A DNA stretch of 64,000 nt from Tardiphaga sp. P9-11 (GTDB lineage Bacteria; Pseudomonadota; Alphaproteobacteria; Rhizobiales; Xanthobacteraceae). Each line of letters opens with the position of its first letter. Positions within the stretch are counted from its first letter, which is position 1. The stretch lies in the NCBI RefSeq assembly GCF_008329525.1, contig NZ_NPKQ01000010.1, forward strand, positions 1 through 64,000, written 5' to 3'. Below the pieces are notes generated by a model that searched no databases, was not told the origin of the DNA, and was given only the letters and a program-made list of their open reading frames with translations. The position numbers were made by a program, and so were the translations under genes. Positions 18,261-27,038 of this stretch are shown here, piece after piece.

Positions 18261-20558
18261 ATGGCTCCCATCAAATTCGGCGTCGGACAGAGTGTCCTGC
18301 GCAAGGAAGACGACGCTCTCATTCGTGGCCGTGGCCGCTATACCGATGATCATGCGCCCGCCACGCTGCATGCTCTTGTGCTGCGTTCGCCGCATGCCCA
18401 TGCCAGTTTCACCATCGATGTCAGCAAGGCGCGGGCGCTTCCAGGTGTCGCTGCGATTCTGACGGCAGACGACACCAAGGACCTCGGCGGTCTGCCGTGC
18501 CTGTTCAATCTCGAGGATCATCCTTTCACCGGGCCGGATTATCCGATCCTCGCCGCCGGGGAAGTCCGCCATGTCGGCGACGCTGTAGCCTTCGTCGTTG
18601 CGGAGACCGTCGCGCAGGCGCGCGATGCGATTGAGGCCATCGAGGTTGATTGGAAGCCGCTGCCGTCCGTGAACGGTCTGGTCAATGCCGTCGCCGAGGG
18701 CGCGCCGCAGGTGTGGGCCAAGCATGCCGGCAACATCCTGTTCGATGTACCGATCGGCGACAAGAAGGCGGTCGATGCGGTGTTCGCCAAGGCGCCCGTG
18801 ATCGCCGAAGTGAAGATCGTCAATCCGCGCGTCATCATCAACTATATGGAGACCCGCGCGGCGATCTGCGAATACGATGCCAAGCGCGATTACATGACGC
18901 TGACCATCGGCAGCCAGGGCAGTCATCGTCTGCGCGACATCCTTTGCGACAACGTGCTGAAGATGCCCAAGGACAAGATGCGTGTGATCTGCCCCGATGT
19001 CGGCGGTGGTTTCGGCACGCGGTTGTTTCCCTACCGCGAATATGCGCTGGTGGCCTTTGCCGCCAAGAAACTCGGCAAGAATGTGAAGTGGGCCGCCGAT
19101 CGCACCGATCACTTCCTCGGTGACGCGCAGGGCCGTGACAACGTCACCCATGCGCGCATGGCGCTCAGCGAGGACGGCAAGTTTCTTGCCATGGATGTCG
19201 ACCTGATGGCCGACATGGGCGCGTATCTGTCGACTTTCGGGCCATATATCCCGCATGGCGGCGCCGGCATGCTGCCGGGTCTCTACGATATCCAGACATT
19301 CCATTGCCGCGTGCGCACGGTGTTCACCAATTCGGTGCCGGTGGATGCCTATCGCGGCGCCGGCCGTCCCGAAGCGGCCTATGTGATCGAGCGTCTCGTC
19401 GATCAATGCGCGCGAAAACTTGGGCTGTCGCCGGATGCGATCCGCCGCAAGAATTTCATTACGCCGAAGGCGATGCCGTACAAGACCGCGACCGGCAAGA
19501 TTTACGACTCCGGCGATTTCACCGCGCATATGAAACGCGCGATGGATGTCGCGGGCTGGAAGGAATTTCCAAAGCGGGCCAAGGCCGCGAAGAAGGAGGG
19601 CCTGGTTCGTGGTATCGGCATGGCTACCTATGTGGAAGTCTGCGGCACCATGGGCGACGAGACCGCCAATGTTGCTGTCGGCGCCGATGGCGACATCACT
19701 ATTCTCATCGGTACGCAGTCGACCGGGCAGGGCCATCACACGGCCTATGCCCAGATCGTCGCCGAACAGTTCGGCGTGACACCGGACCGCGTTCACATCG
19801 TCCAGGGCGATACGGCGAAGGTGGCGACCGGTCTCGGCACCGGCGGCTCCGCATCGATCCCGACCGGCGGCGTCAGCGTGCAGCGCGCCACCAGGCAGCT
19901 CGGTATCAACCTCAAGGAGCTCGCAGCGGATGTGCTGGAAACCAGCGCGGCCGACCTTGAGATCGATGGCGGCGTGGTGAAGATCGCCGGCACTGATCGC
20001 TCGGTGTCATTCGCCGATCTCGCTAAAAAGGCTAATCCGTCGAAGCTCAATGCGTCGGAAACCTTCAGCAGCGCCGACGGCACCTTCCCGAACGGCACCC
20101 ATCTGGTCGAGGTCGAGATCGATCCCGCCACGGGTAAGATTGCCATCGTCAATTACGTCATCGTCGACGATTTCGGCGTCACGCTGAATCCGTTGCTGCT
20201 GGCCGGCCAGGTTCATGGCGGCACCATGCAGGGTATCGGCCAGGCGCTGATGGAGCAGGCGATCTATGATCCCGAGGACGGCCAGCTCGTCACCGGCACT
20301 TTCATGGACTATGCGCTGCCGCGCGCGGCCGACGGCGCGCCGATCTCGTTCGAAACCCATAACATTCCCTGCGTCACGAACCCGCTGGGGGTGAAGGGAG
20401 CAGGCGAGGCCGGCGCCATCGGCTCTTGCCCCGCGGTGATGAACGCCATCGTCGATGGCCTCTATCGCGAATACAAAATCGAGCACATCGACATGCCCGC
20501 AACCCCGGAAAGGGTGTGGATGGCGATTCGCGAGCACGAACGGCTCCACAGGCTGTAG
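18261..20558 (+). CDS. Xanthine dehydrogenase-family molybdopterin-binding subunit (CoxL-like), orphan
   Basis: A 765-residue large subunit of the molybdenum hydroxylase family. It has the N-terminal signature (VLRKEDDALIRGRGRYTDD), the cofactor loops GGGFGTR and AYRGAGRPE, the QSTGQGHHT region, and the active-site glutamate Glu716 in GVKGAGEAG. It lacks the AYRCSFR loop of true CO dehydrogenase, so CO oxidation is unlikely; an aldehyde, purine or N-heterocycle substrate is more probable. The start is fixed by a GGAGGA site. Partner FAD-binding (CoxM) and 2Fe-2S (CoxS) subunits are not adjacent on either side. A cytochrome c' follows 92 bp downstream. The substrate is unknown. Confidence 0.92.
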   Translation: MAPIKFGVGQSVLRKEDDALIRGRGRYTDDHAPATLHALVLRSPHAHASFTIDVSKARALPGVAAILTADDTKDLGGLPCLFNLEDHPFTGPDYPILAAGEVRHVGDAVAFVVAETVAQARDAIEAIEVDWKPLPSVNGLVNAVAEGAPQVWAKHAGNILFDVPIGDKKAVDAVFAKAPVIAEVKIVNPRVIINYMETRAAICEYDAKRDYMTLTIGSQGSHRLRDILCDNVLKMPKDKMRVICPDVGGGFGTRLFPYREYALVAFAAKKLGKNVKWAADRTDHFLGDAQGRDNVTHARMALSEDGKFLAMDVDLMADMGAYLSTFGPYIPHGGAGMLPGLYDIQTFHCRVRTVFTNSVPVDAYRGAGRPEAAYVIERLVDQCARKLGLSPDAIRRKNFITPKAMPYKTATGKIYDSGDFTAHMKRAMDVAGWKEFPKRAKAAKKEGLVRGIGMATYVEVCGTMGDETANVAVGADGDITILIGTQSTGQGHHTAYAQIVAEQFGVTPDRVHIVQGDTAKVATGLGTGGSASIPTGGVSVQRATRQLGINLKELAADVLETSAADLEIDGGVVKIAGTDRSVSFADLAKKANPSKLNASETFSSADGTFPNGTHLVEVEIDPATGKIAIVNYVIVDDFGVTLNPLLLAGQVHGGTMQGIGQALMEQAIYDPEDGQLVTGTFMDYALPRAADGAPISFETHNIPCVTNPLGVKGAGEAGAIGSCPAVMNAIVDGLYREYKIEHIDMPATPERVWMAIREHERLHRL

Positions 20559-20650
20559 GGCGCCGTCGCCGGGAATAGCCGGATGGCGGCGGGGTTCATC
20601 TACATGTTGCAAACTAGTCCTAGTCGAATTCCAAACAGGGGTATTGGTTG

Positions 20651-21097
20651 ATGAAACGTGCGCTTCTCGTTGTCGGAGCTCTGCTGTTGGGTGTGGGCGC
20701 GGTCTCGGCCCAGCAGGAGATCGTCAAGGAACGCCAGACGCTGATGAAGTCCAATGGGCGCGCTCTTGGCGGCACGCTCAGCGCGATGGCCAAGGGCGAC
20801 AAGCCCTATGATCAGGCGGCCGTCGATGCGGCTTTCGTGGTCCTCGAGGACACCGCCAAGAAGCTGCCATCGCTCTTTCCCGACAGCACCAAGGGGCTGA
20901 AAGGTGAGGGCGATTACTCGTCGTCGCCGAAGGTCTGGGAAGACAAGGCTGGCTTCGCCTCCCATGTCGAGATCTTCAGCAAGGCGGTTGCGGAGACCAA
21001 GGGTAAGGTGAAGGATCTTGACAGCCTCAAGGCCAATGTCGGAGCCATCGGCAAGGCATGCGGAGGCTGCCACGAGACGTTCAGGTTGAAGGTCTGA
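20651..21097 (+). CDS. Cytochrome c' (class II c-type cytochrome)
   Basis: A 148-residue periplasmic heme protein. A signal peptide (MKRALLVVG..., cleavage near residue 20, VSA/QQ) is followed by a four-helix-bundle sequence with the heme site CGGCH (Cys137, Cys140, His141) very close to the C-terminus, as is typical of cytochrome c'/c556. The family binds NO or CO or carries electrons. ATG 20651 is preferred to the TTG immediately before it. AGGGG lies about 10 nt upstream of the start. It may be co-transcribed with the molybdenum hydroxylase gene but has its own hairpin terminator. Confidence 0.9.
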   Translation: MKRALLVVGALLLGVGAVSAQQEIVKERQTLMKSNGRALGGTLSAMAKGDKPYDQAAVDAAFVVLEDTAKKLPSLFPDSTKGLKGEGDYSSSPKVWEDKAGFASHVEIFSKAVAETKGKVKDLDSLKANVGAIGKACGGCHETFRLKV

Positions 21098-21120
21098 GCT
21101 CCACTGTAAACTCTGAATGA

Positions 21121-21148
21121 GAGGGCGAGTGCCGTAGCGCTCGCCCTC
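21121..21148 (+). terminator. Hairpin terminator after the cytochrome c' gene
   Basis: GAGGGCGAG (21121-21129) pairs perfectly with CTCGCCCTC (21140-21148), and three more pairs (one G-T) close it to a 4-nt loop. The T-tract is weak (GTTGTC). It separates two convergent genes. Confidence 0.65.
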
Positions 21149-21175
21149 GTTGTCAAACCGAACGCCGCGGGATTG

Positions 21176-21598
21176 TTACTTCGTCACCTGTCCGCGGATC
21201 TCGCCGCCTTTGTTGGCCTCAGTGTGGACGTTGACATAGTACTTGCCGGCCAACAGGTCGGCGGCCTGTGCGTCGGTCAGCGTGGCGCTGCCTTCAGAGC
21301 CGGATGTGGCCGGTGTGATCGGGACGGCGACGCCGGCATTCTTGCCGGCTTCGGCGGGGCCGTGGAAATGCGCCATGGTCGCAGGACCCGTAAGACCGGA
21401 ATAGGTCAGCTTCCAGGTGAGCTTCTTGGTAGCGGGATCGAAATCGATATCGGCGTTGCCCTTGCCGGCGCTGGTGGTGGCGGGCACTTCGGAAGCGCCA
21501 TCGAGGGTCGCCTTCATCTTCTCGGCGGAAGCGGGGCCGGCAAGGGCGATGCTGGCGCCGATTGCGAGGGATGCGAGCATGATGGAACGAGGTGACAT
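21176..21598 (-). CDS. Exported CHRD-domain protein
   Basis: A 140-residue protein with a signal peptide (MSPRSIMLASLAIG..., cleavage after ASA near residue 25) and a single CHRD domain. Recognisable pieces are ASEVPATTSAGKG, the MAHFHGPA motif and the closing VNVHTEANKGGEIRGQV. The CHRD fold occurs in chordin and in many bacterial secreted proteins; its bacterial role is not established. An AGGGAGAA ribosome site lies just upstream of ATG 21598. It is probably monocistronic. Confidence 0.9.
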   Translation of the reverse strand: MSPRSIMLASLAIGASIALAGPASAEKMKATLDGASEVPATTSAGKGNADIDFDPATKKLTWKLTYSGLTGPATMAHFHGPAEAGKNAGVAVPITPATSGSEGSATLTDAQAADLLAGKYYVNVHTEANKGGEIRGQVTK

Positions 21599-21756
21599 GG
21601 TTTTCTCCCTGATGGTAGCGAGGTCGTCATGGCTGGAAACATCCGAGACGCCAATTCATTCCCCCAAAAGCCTAAGGGATGGATCACGGTTTCGTTCCGG
21701 CAGAGGTTGTTCGACGGGCTGCATTTGCTGAAGTTCGACCAGGCTACCGATTGGAC

Positions 21757-22683
21757 ATGCACGTGCTGAAACGGCTTTTCATTCTTGCAGTTGTCGCCGC
21801 GGTCGTCGGCCTCGGCGCGTTCTGGTGGCTGACGATTCCCGCAACGGTGGCTGCGAGCACGCTCCCGGCGCACACGCCCGATCCCGGCAATGGTGCGGTG
21901 GTCTTCAATGCCGGTGGCTGCGCGTCCTGCCACGCCACGCCGGCGCAGCAGGATCGGCTGAAGCTCGGCGGCGGCCTGCCGCTGACATCGCCGTTCGGCA
22001 CGTTCTACGTGCCCAACATCTCGCCCGATCCGGTCGCGGGGATCGGCCGCTGGAGCGAGGTTGATTTCGTCACGGCATTGTTGAAGGGGACATCGCCGAA
22101 CGGCTCGCATTACTTCCCGGCCTTTCCTTACACGTCGTACCAGCAGATGAAGGTGGAAGACGCGCGCGACCTGTTCGCTTTTCTGAAGACGCTGCCACAA
22201 GTCGCGAGCAAGGCGCCGGACCATGCCGTGCCGTTCCCGTTCGACATTCGCCGCAATCTCGGCATCTGGAAATCCCTGTTTCTCGACGGCAAGCCGTTCG
22301 TGGCGGATACGTCGAAGTCGCCGCAGTGGAATCGCGGCAGCTATCTGGTCAATGCGCTGGGCCACTGCGCCGAGTGCCACAGCCCGCGCAACGCGCTGGG
22401 CGGCATCGTGACGGCACAGCGCTTTGCCGGAGGTCCGAACCCCGACGGCGAGGGCTGGGTACCGAACATCACCCCGAAGCGCCTCGGTGACTGGAGCGAG
22501 AAGGACATCGCGTATTTTCTCGAAACCGGACAGACCCCGGACGGCGACACTGCCGGCGGCTCCATGGCTCGCGTGATCCGCAATACCTCCCAGTTGAGCG
22601 CCGAGGATCGCTCGGCAATGGCGCTCTATCTGAAGTCGCTGCCCCCGGTTGAAGGGCCGCCAAGGCCCGCTAAAAAGGGCTAA
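21757..22683 (+). CDS. Membrane-anchored diheme cytochrome c
   Basis: A 308-residue protein with an N-terminal membrane anchor (residues about 7-26) and two class I cytochrome c domains. Heme sites are CASCH (Cys55, Cys58, His59) and CAECH (Cys204, Cys207, His208), each followed by a plausible Met-ligand region. The architecture resembles the cytochrome subunit of membrane alcohol or sorbosone dehydrogenases. ATG 21757 is chosen because it starts just before the anchor; the in-frame extension to 21679 adds no signal. No dehydrogenase partner is adjacent, so it may serve the molybdenum hydroxylase nearby or a distant enzyme. Confidence 0.85.
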   Translation: MHVLKRLFILAVVAAVVGLGAFWWLTIPATVAASTLPAHTPDPGNGAVVFNAGGCASCHATPAQQDRLKLGGGLPLTSPFGTFYVPNISPDPVAGIGRWSEVDFVTALLKGTSPNGSHYFPAFPYTSYQQMKVEDARDLFAFLKTLPQVASKAPDHAVPFPFDIRRNLGIWKSLFLDGKPFVADTSKSPQWNRGSYLVNALGHCAECHSPRNALGGIVTAQRFAGGPNPDGEGWVPNITPKRLGDWSEKDIAYFLETGQTPDGDTAGGSMARVIRNTSQLSAEDRSAMALYLKSLPPVEGPPRPAKKG

Positions 22684-22840
22684 AATCGGCCGCGCAAGGT
22701 TGGGTTGTGGCGAGGTGCAGCCTTGCATGGAAACCCGCCAAGCCATGTCGCATCGGCGGTTTTCGTGACGGGCCTCACGTGATTGTGTGCTGCAACATGA
22801 AGGCCCCCGCGATTCCCCCGATCTCCATTCCCCCGATCTC

Positions 22841-23815
22841 ATGAACATCCTTAAAGCCGTGTCGCTGAAGATTGCCAGCACCATGGCGTTTGCCATCATG
22901 GGCGCTCAGGGCCGCTATCTCGGCAGCGACGTGCCGCTCGGCGAGATCGTATTCGCCCGCGGACTGTTTGCGCTGATCCCCATCGTGCTGTTCTTCGGTT
23001 GGCGCGGCCAGTTGCGCGGAGCGCTGCGCACGAACCGCGTCTCTGCGCATCTGGTGCGTGGCTCGTTCAGCGTCATCGGGACGTTCTGCACCTTCGGTGC
23101 ACTGGCGCGGCTGCCGATCGCGGATGTCACGGCCATCGCCTTCATCGCGCCGCTGATCACCGTGGTCTTTGCGGCGATCTTCCTGAAAGAGGAGGTCCAT
23201 GCCTATCGCTGGTCGGCTGTGGCGATCGGCTTTTCCGGCGTCATCCTGATGCTGTCGCCGTATTTCCACGACCATGCAGCGTTGACCACATCAATGATCA
23301 TCGGTCTGTCGCTGGCGTTGCTGAACGCCTTCTCGTCGGGCGGAGCGACCATTCAGATCCGCCGGCTGACCGCGACAGAATCGTCCTCGGCCATCGTGAT
23401 CTTCATGACGCTGATCGTGATGGCGGCGTCGCTGCTCACCGCGCCATTCGGCTGGCGCTGGCCGACGGACTTCGAACTGGCGCTGCTGGTCGGCATCGGC
23501 ATTTCCGGTGGGCTCGGCCAGATGCTGTTCACCGAGAGCTATCGCTATGCGCCGGCGTCCTTTCTGGCGCCGTTCGACTACACCGCGATGCTGTGGGCCT
23601 TCCTGCTCGGCTTCTGGATGTTCGGCGAGGTACCGACGCCTTACGTGGTGGGCGGTGCGGTGATCGTCGCGGGGGCGGGCATTTTCGTTATTCTGCGCGA
23701 GCGGCATCTCGGCTTGAAGCGGCTGCGTGACACACCGATGTCGCCGATCTCCACCATGGCCGATGATGAGGCCGACCCGGATGCGCCCATCGCAGTTCGC
23801 GTAAAGTCGCGCTGA
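22841..23815 (+). CDS. DMT-superfamily transporter (EamA domains)
   Basis: A 324-residue inner-membrane protein with about ten hydrophobic helices arranged as two EamA repeats. The second repeat carries the typical PASFLAPFDYT...FWMFGEVPTP pattern. It ends in a short hydrophilic, acidic tail. Such proteins export amino acids, nucleosides or other metabolites; the substrate cannot be read from the sequence. ATG 22841 (MNILKAVSLK) starts immediately before the first helix and is preferred to an upstream in-frame codon at 22787. No clear partner genes. Confidence 0.88.
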   Translation: MNILKAVSLKIASTMAFAIMGAQGRYLGSDVPLGEIVFARGLFALIPIVLFFGWRGQLRGALRTNRVSAHLVRGSFSVIGTFCTFGALARLPIADVTAIAFIAPLITVVFAAIFLKEEVHAYRWSAVAIGFSGVILMLSPYFHDHAALTTSMIIGLSLALLNAFSSGGATIQIRRLTATESSSAIVIFMTLIVMAASLLTAPFGWRWPTDFELALLVGIGISGGLGQMLFTESYRYAPASFLAPFDYTAMLWAFLLGFWMFGEVPTPYVVGGAVIVAGAGIFVILRERHLGLKRLRDTPMSPISTMADDEADPDAPIAVRVKSR

Positions 23816-24089
23816 TTTCTTGTTCAATTTGCTGCAATGCACACCACGTTTTAACGGCAAGTTGCGGGATCTCGATTTTAGAACGCGCGCAAAACTCGGG
23901 GCCTTGCTCCTGCCACGCGGCTGGATTTATATGCATTTGCTGCTTTCACGCGGCATCCCGTGCATGACGGGCTCATGAGGCGAAATGACCGCGCAAGGGT
24001 GCTTGCCGGACGTGTCGTTCTTTCCCAGATAGATCCGGCTGCACAGAATTTTCTGACGACAGACGTTCCCGAAATCAAAGAGGTTACCA

Positions 24090-25520
24090 ATGGTCAACCG
24101 CCTGCAATTCTACATCGATGGCGCCTGGGTCGATCCCGTCGTCAAGAAGACTACCCCTGTCGTTAATCCCGCGACCGAAGATGCGATGTACGACATTGCG
24201 CTGGGCTCCAAGGCCGACGTCGACAAGGCTGTCGCGGCTGCCAAGCGCGCCTTTGAGACATTCTCCCAGACCACCCGCGAAGAGCGCATTGCGCTGCTCG
24301 AAAAGATCATCGCGGTCTACAAGACCCGCATGTCGGATATCGGCGCGTCGGTCTCCGACGAGATGGGCGCTCCGCTGCCGATGGCCGAGAAACTGCAGGC
24401 CGGTGCCGGCCTCGGTCACCTCGTCGCCACGCTCGACGTGCTGAAGACCTACAAGTTCGACGAGCCGCACAACGCCGCCATGATCACGAAGGAGCCGATC
24501 GGCGTCGTCGGCATGATCACGCCGTGGAATTGGCCGCTGAACCAGATCGCCTGCAAGGTCGCGCCTGCGCTCGCCGCCGGCTGCACCATGCTGCTCAAGC
24601 CGTCGGAATACACCCCGACCTCGGCCTTGATCTTCGCGGAAATCCTCCATGAAGCCGGCGTGCCGAAGGGCGTGTTCAACCTCGTCAATGGTTTGGGCCC
24701 TGACGTCGGCGTTGCCATGAGCGAACATCCCGACATCGACATGATCTCCTTCACCGGCTCGACCCGCGCCGGGATCGACGTTGCCAAGCGCGCCGCAAAC
24801 ACTGTGAAGCGCGTCAGCCAGGAACTCGGCGGCAAGTCGCCGAACGTGATCCTCGACGGCGCCGACTTCGTGAAAGCCGTCACCGGCGGCGTCGCTCACA
24901 TGTTCAACAACTCCGGACAGTCGTGCAACGCGCCGAGCCGCATGATCGTGCCGCAGGCGAAGATGAAGGAAATCGCCGCCATCGCGAAGACGCAGGCCGA
25001 CAAGACCAAGGCCGGCGATCCGCGCGCTGATGGCACTGTCATCGGTCCGGTGGTCAATCGCGGCCAGTGGGACAAGATCCAGGGCCTGATCCAGAAGGGC
25101 ATCGAGGAGGGCGCCACGCTGGTCGCCGGCGGTCCCGGCCTGCCGGAAGGCGTCAACAAGGGCTTCTATGTGCGTCCGACGATCTTCGCCGACGTCACCG
25201 AGAACATGACCATCGCGCGCGAGGAAATCTTCGGGCCGGTGCTCGTGATCATGGGGTCCAAGGACGAAGCCGATGCGCTCCGCATCGCCAATGACACCCC
25301 GTACGGCCTCGCTGGTTACGTCTCCGCCGACACGGTTGAGAACGCCCGCAAGTTCGGCCGCCGCATCCGCGCGGGCAACGTCAATCTGCAGGGTGCTCCG
25401 AACGATCGCACCGCGCCGTTCGGTGGCTACAAGCAGTCCGGCAACGGCCGCGAATGGGGCAAGCACGGTCTCGAGGACTTCCTCGAGGTCAAGGCAATCG
25501 CCGGCTACACCGCGGCGTAA
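24090..25520 (+). CDS. NAD(P)-dependent aldehyde dehydrogenase
   Basis: A 476-residue member of the aldehyde dehydrogenase superfamily. It has the conserved PWNWPLN (catalytic Asn147), the general-base Glu245 in ELGGKSPN, and the nucleophile Cys279 in GQSC. The C-terminal APFGGYKQSGNGRE is typical. It oxidises an aldehyde to the acid in the cytoplasm; the group is broad (betaine-aldehyde- and aliphatic-type) and the substrate is not assignable. A GAGG site lies upstream of ATG 24090. It is flanked by 270 bp of non-coding DNA upstream and a strong terminator downstream, so probably monocistronic. Confidence 0.95.
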   Translation: MVNRLQFYIDGAWVDPVVKKTTPVVNPATEDAMYDIALGSKADVDKAVAAAKRAFETFSQTTREERIALLEKIIAVYKTRMSDIGASVSDEMGAPLPMAEKLQAGAGLGHLVATLDVLKTYKFDEPHNAAMITKEPIGVVGMITPWNWPLNQIACKVAPALAAGCTMLLKPSEYTPTSALIFAEILHEAGVPKGVFNLVNGLGPDVGVAMSEHPDIDMISFTGSTRAGIDVAKRAANTVKRVSQELGGKSPNVILDGADFVKAVTGGVAHMFNNSGQSCNAPSRMIVPQAKMKEIAAIAKTQADKTKAGDPRADGTVIGPVVNRGQWDKIQGLIQKGIEEGATLVAGGPGLPEGVNKGFYVRPTIFADVTENMTIAREEIFGPVLVIMGSKDEADALRIANDTPYGLAGYVSADTVENARKFGRRIRAGNVNLQGAPNDRTAPFGGYKQSGNGREWGKHGLEDFLEVKAIAGYTAA

Positions 25521-25554
25521 GACCGCGTCATCGAAGCGAGAGCTTCGTGACTGA

Positions 25555-25593
25555 AAACGCCGGTGCAGGAAACTGCATCGGCGTTTATGTTTT
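25555..25593 (+). terminator. Rho-independent terminator after the aldehyde dehydrogenase gene
   Basis: A 14-bp stem (25555-25568 with 25573-25586, one G-T pair) with a GAAA tetraloop, followed by ATGTTTTT. Confidence 0.9.
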
Positions 25594-25679
25594 TCGCGAG
25601 AACTGACAACGCCGCTCGTTGGTTTGCGCCGACCTGCACTCCCATCGATCGACTTGCCGCATGCTGTTAACGCATCGTT

Positions 25680-25685
25680 TATAAT
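25680..25685 (+). promoter_or_regulatory. Perfect -10 hexamer upstream of the GGDEF gene
   Basis: TATAAT at 25680-25685, with TTGCCG 20 bp upstream (spacing longer than ideal). It lies about 87 bp before the GGDEF start in otherwise GC-rich DNA. Likely but unproven promoter. Confidence 0.4.
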
Positions 25686-25771
25686 GTCCCGATCGATCCT
25701 GCCGAATATACCAGTCCGTTAGACATCGAGGGCATGATCGCGGCCGGGGCTTATGTTGATTGAGTTCGGGC

Positions 25772-27034
25772 ATGATGTGGCTGGTCGGAAGACAGATGAT
25801 GGAGAGCCTGCGCGCGCAAGTTGCCGCGATGCGCCGCGTGATGTCATCAACGGCAGGTTTGATCGGATCCGACTACGCGACGAAAGAGCAGGCGTGGGAA
25901 ATGCTGGAGGGGCTCTTTAGCCCGTTCGCGCACGCATTGACCGCGACCGCGATCGCGCTCATCGCCTGGTATAACTGGTACGCCGACGGCTCGCTTGCCT
26001 CCGTTCCGGCTGCTGTCATGGTTTTAGGAACGTTCAGTCTTCGCGTGGTTTTTGCTCGCCGTTATCATAGGCGTGGGCCGGACGCACGGGTTTCTGACTG
26101 GATTCGTCTATCGGCCAAATCGAGCTTCATCGCCGCACTGGGCTGGGGCTCCAGCCTGTCAATCCTGATTTTTACGACCGAGGGGCCGGCCCGCTTCGCT
26201 GTCTTCGCGTTGATCAGCGCGCCGATTCAGGGAGTCACCGCGCGCGCCTACGCGATGCCGGCCGTGGTGATCGTCCATATCAGCATCGTGCTTGGAATGG
26301 TCGGTATGGCCGCCACGATTTTCGGGATAGCAGTCGCAATTCCGCTCGTGCTTCTCTATCTGTGGTACCAGATCGGTTTCGTTTTCGAATTGGTCGCACT
26401 GCGCACGAAAATGCTGAAGGCCGATCACGATCGGGTCGCGTTGCTGGGCCAGGTGACGCGCTACAATTCAGATCTTGCGGTCGTGAATGCGCGGCTATCG
26501 ACGTTCGCGCTCACCGACGGCTTGACCGGCGTCAGTAATCGGCGGGATTTTGACCAGAAACTGAAACTCTGTCTGCAAGATCAGACGACGTGCGCCGCGC
26601 CGCTGGCTTTGCTGCTGATCGACGTCGATCATTTCAAGCGCTTCAACGATACATATGGGCATCTGGTCGGCGACGAATGCCTGAAACTGGTGGCGGCTGC
26701 GATCCGAACCGCGGGGCGCGTCAACGATTTCACGGCGCGCTACGGCGGTGAGGAATTCGCGCTTATTCTGCCCGCGACGACGCACGCCGACGCGCTGGTG
26801 ATCGCCGAACGGGTGCGGCAGGCCGTTGAAACCATGGACCGCGCAGCGTTGCCGCAACCGGGTGAGCGATTGACCGTCAGCATCGGTGTTGGCATCGTGG
26901 CGGCCGGCGCGAGTATTCAACCGCACGAGCTGGTCGAGGCGGCTGACAGTGCCTTGTATCTGGCCAAGCAGTGTGGACGTAACTGCGTCAAGGATGGCGT
27001 TGCGGCACGACAACCGCTGCAGCAGATTGCCTGA
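25772..27034 (+). CDS. Membrane-anchored diguanylate cyclase (GGDEF)
   Basis: About 420 residues. An N-terminal region with roughly five or six hydrophobic helices (residues about 50-210) is followed by a short linker and a GGDEF domain. The catalytic signature is GGEEF near residue 325. An RxxD product-inhibition site (RVND) lies exactly five residues before it, so the enzyme should be active and feedback-inhibited by c-di-GMP. No EAL domain. The membrane region shows no named sensor motif. The start is uncertain: ATG 25772 is used, but ATG 25775, TTG 25760 and ATG 25796 are possible and none has a strong ribosome site. It is convergent with the lactonase gene, 4 bp apart. Confidence 0.9.
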   Translation: MMWLVGRQMMESLRAQVAAMRRVMSSTAGLIGSDYATKEQAWEMLEGLFSPFAHALTATAIALIAWYNWYADGSLASVPAAVMVLGTFSLRVVFARRYHRRGPDARVSDWIRLSAKSSFIAALGWGSSLSILIFTTEGPARFAVFALISAPIQGVTARAYAMPAVVIVHISIVLGMVGMAATIFGIAVAIPLVLLYLWYQIGFVFELVALRTKMLKADHDRVALLGQVTRYNSDLAVVNARLSTFALTDGLTGVSNRRDFDQKLKLCLQDQTTCAAPLALLLIDVDHFKRFNDTYGHLVGDECLKLVAAAIRTAGRVNDFTARYGGEEFALILPATTHADALVIAERVRQAVETMDRAALPQPGERLTVSIGVGIVAAGASIQPHELVEAADSALYLAKQCGRNCVKDGVAARQPLQQIA

Positions 27035-27038
27035 TCCA

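Noticed and set aside
18090-19796. Leftward frame of 568 codons opposite the molybdenum hydroxylase gene
   Set aside because: Antisense shadow; the sense strand carries an unambiguous enzyme.
18261-20558. Aerobic CO dehydrogenase large subunit
   Set aside because: The diagnostic AYRCSFR loop is absent (AYRGAGRPE instead) and coxM/coxS are not adjacent.
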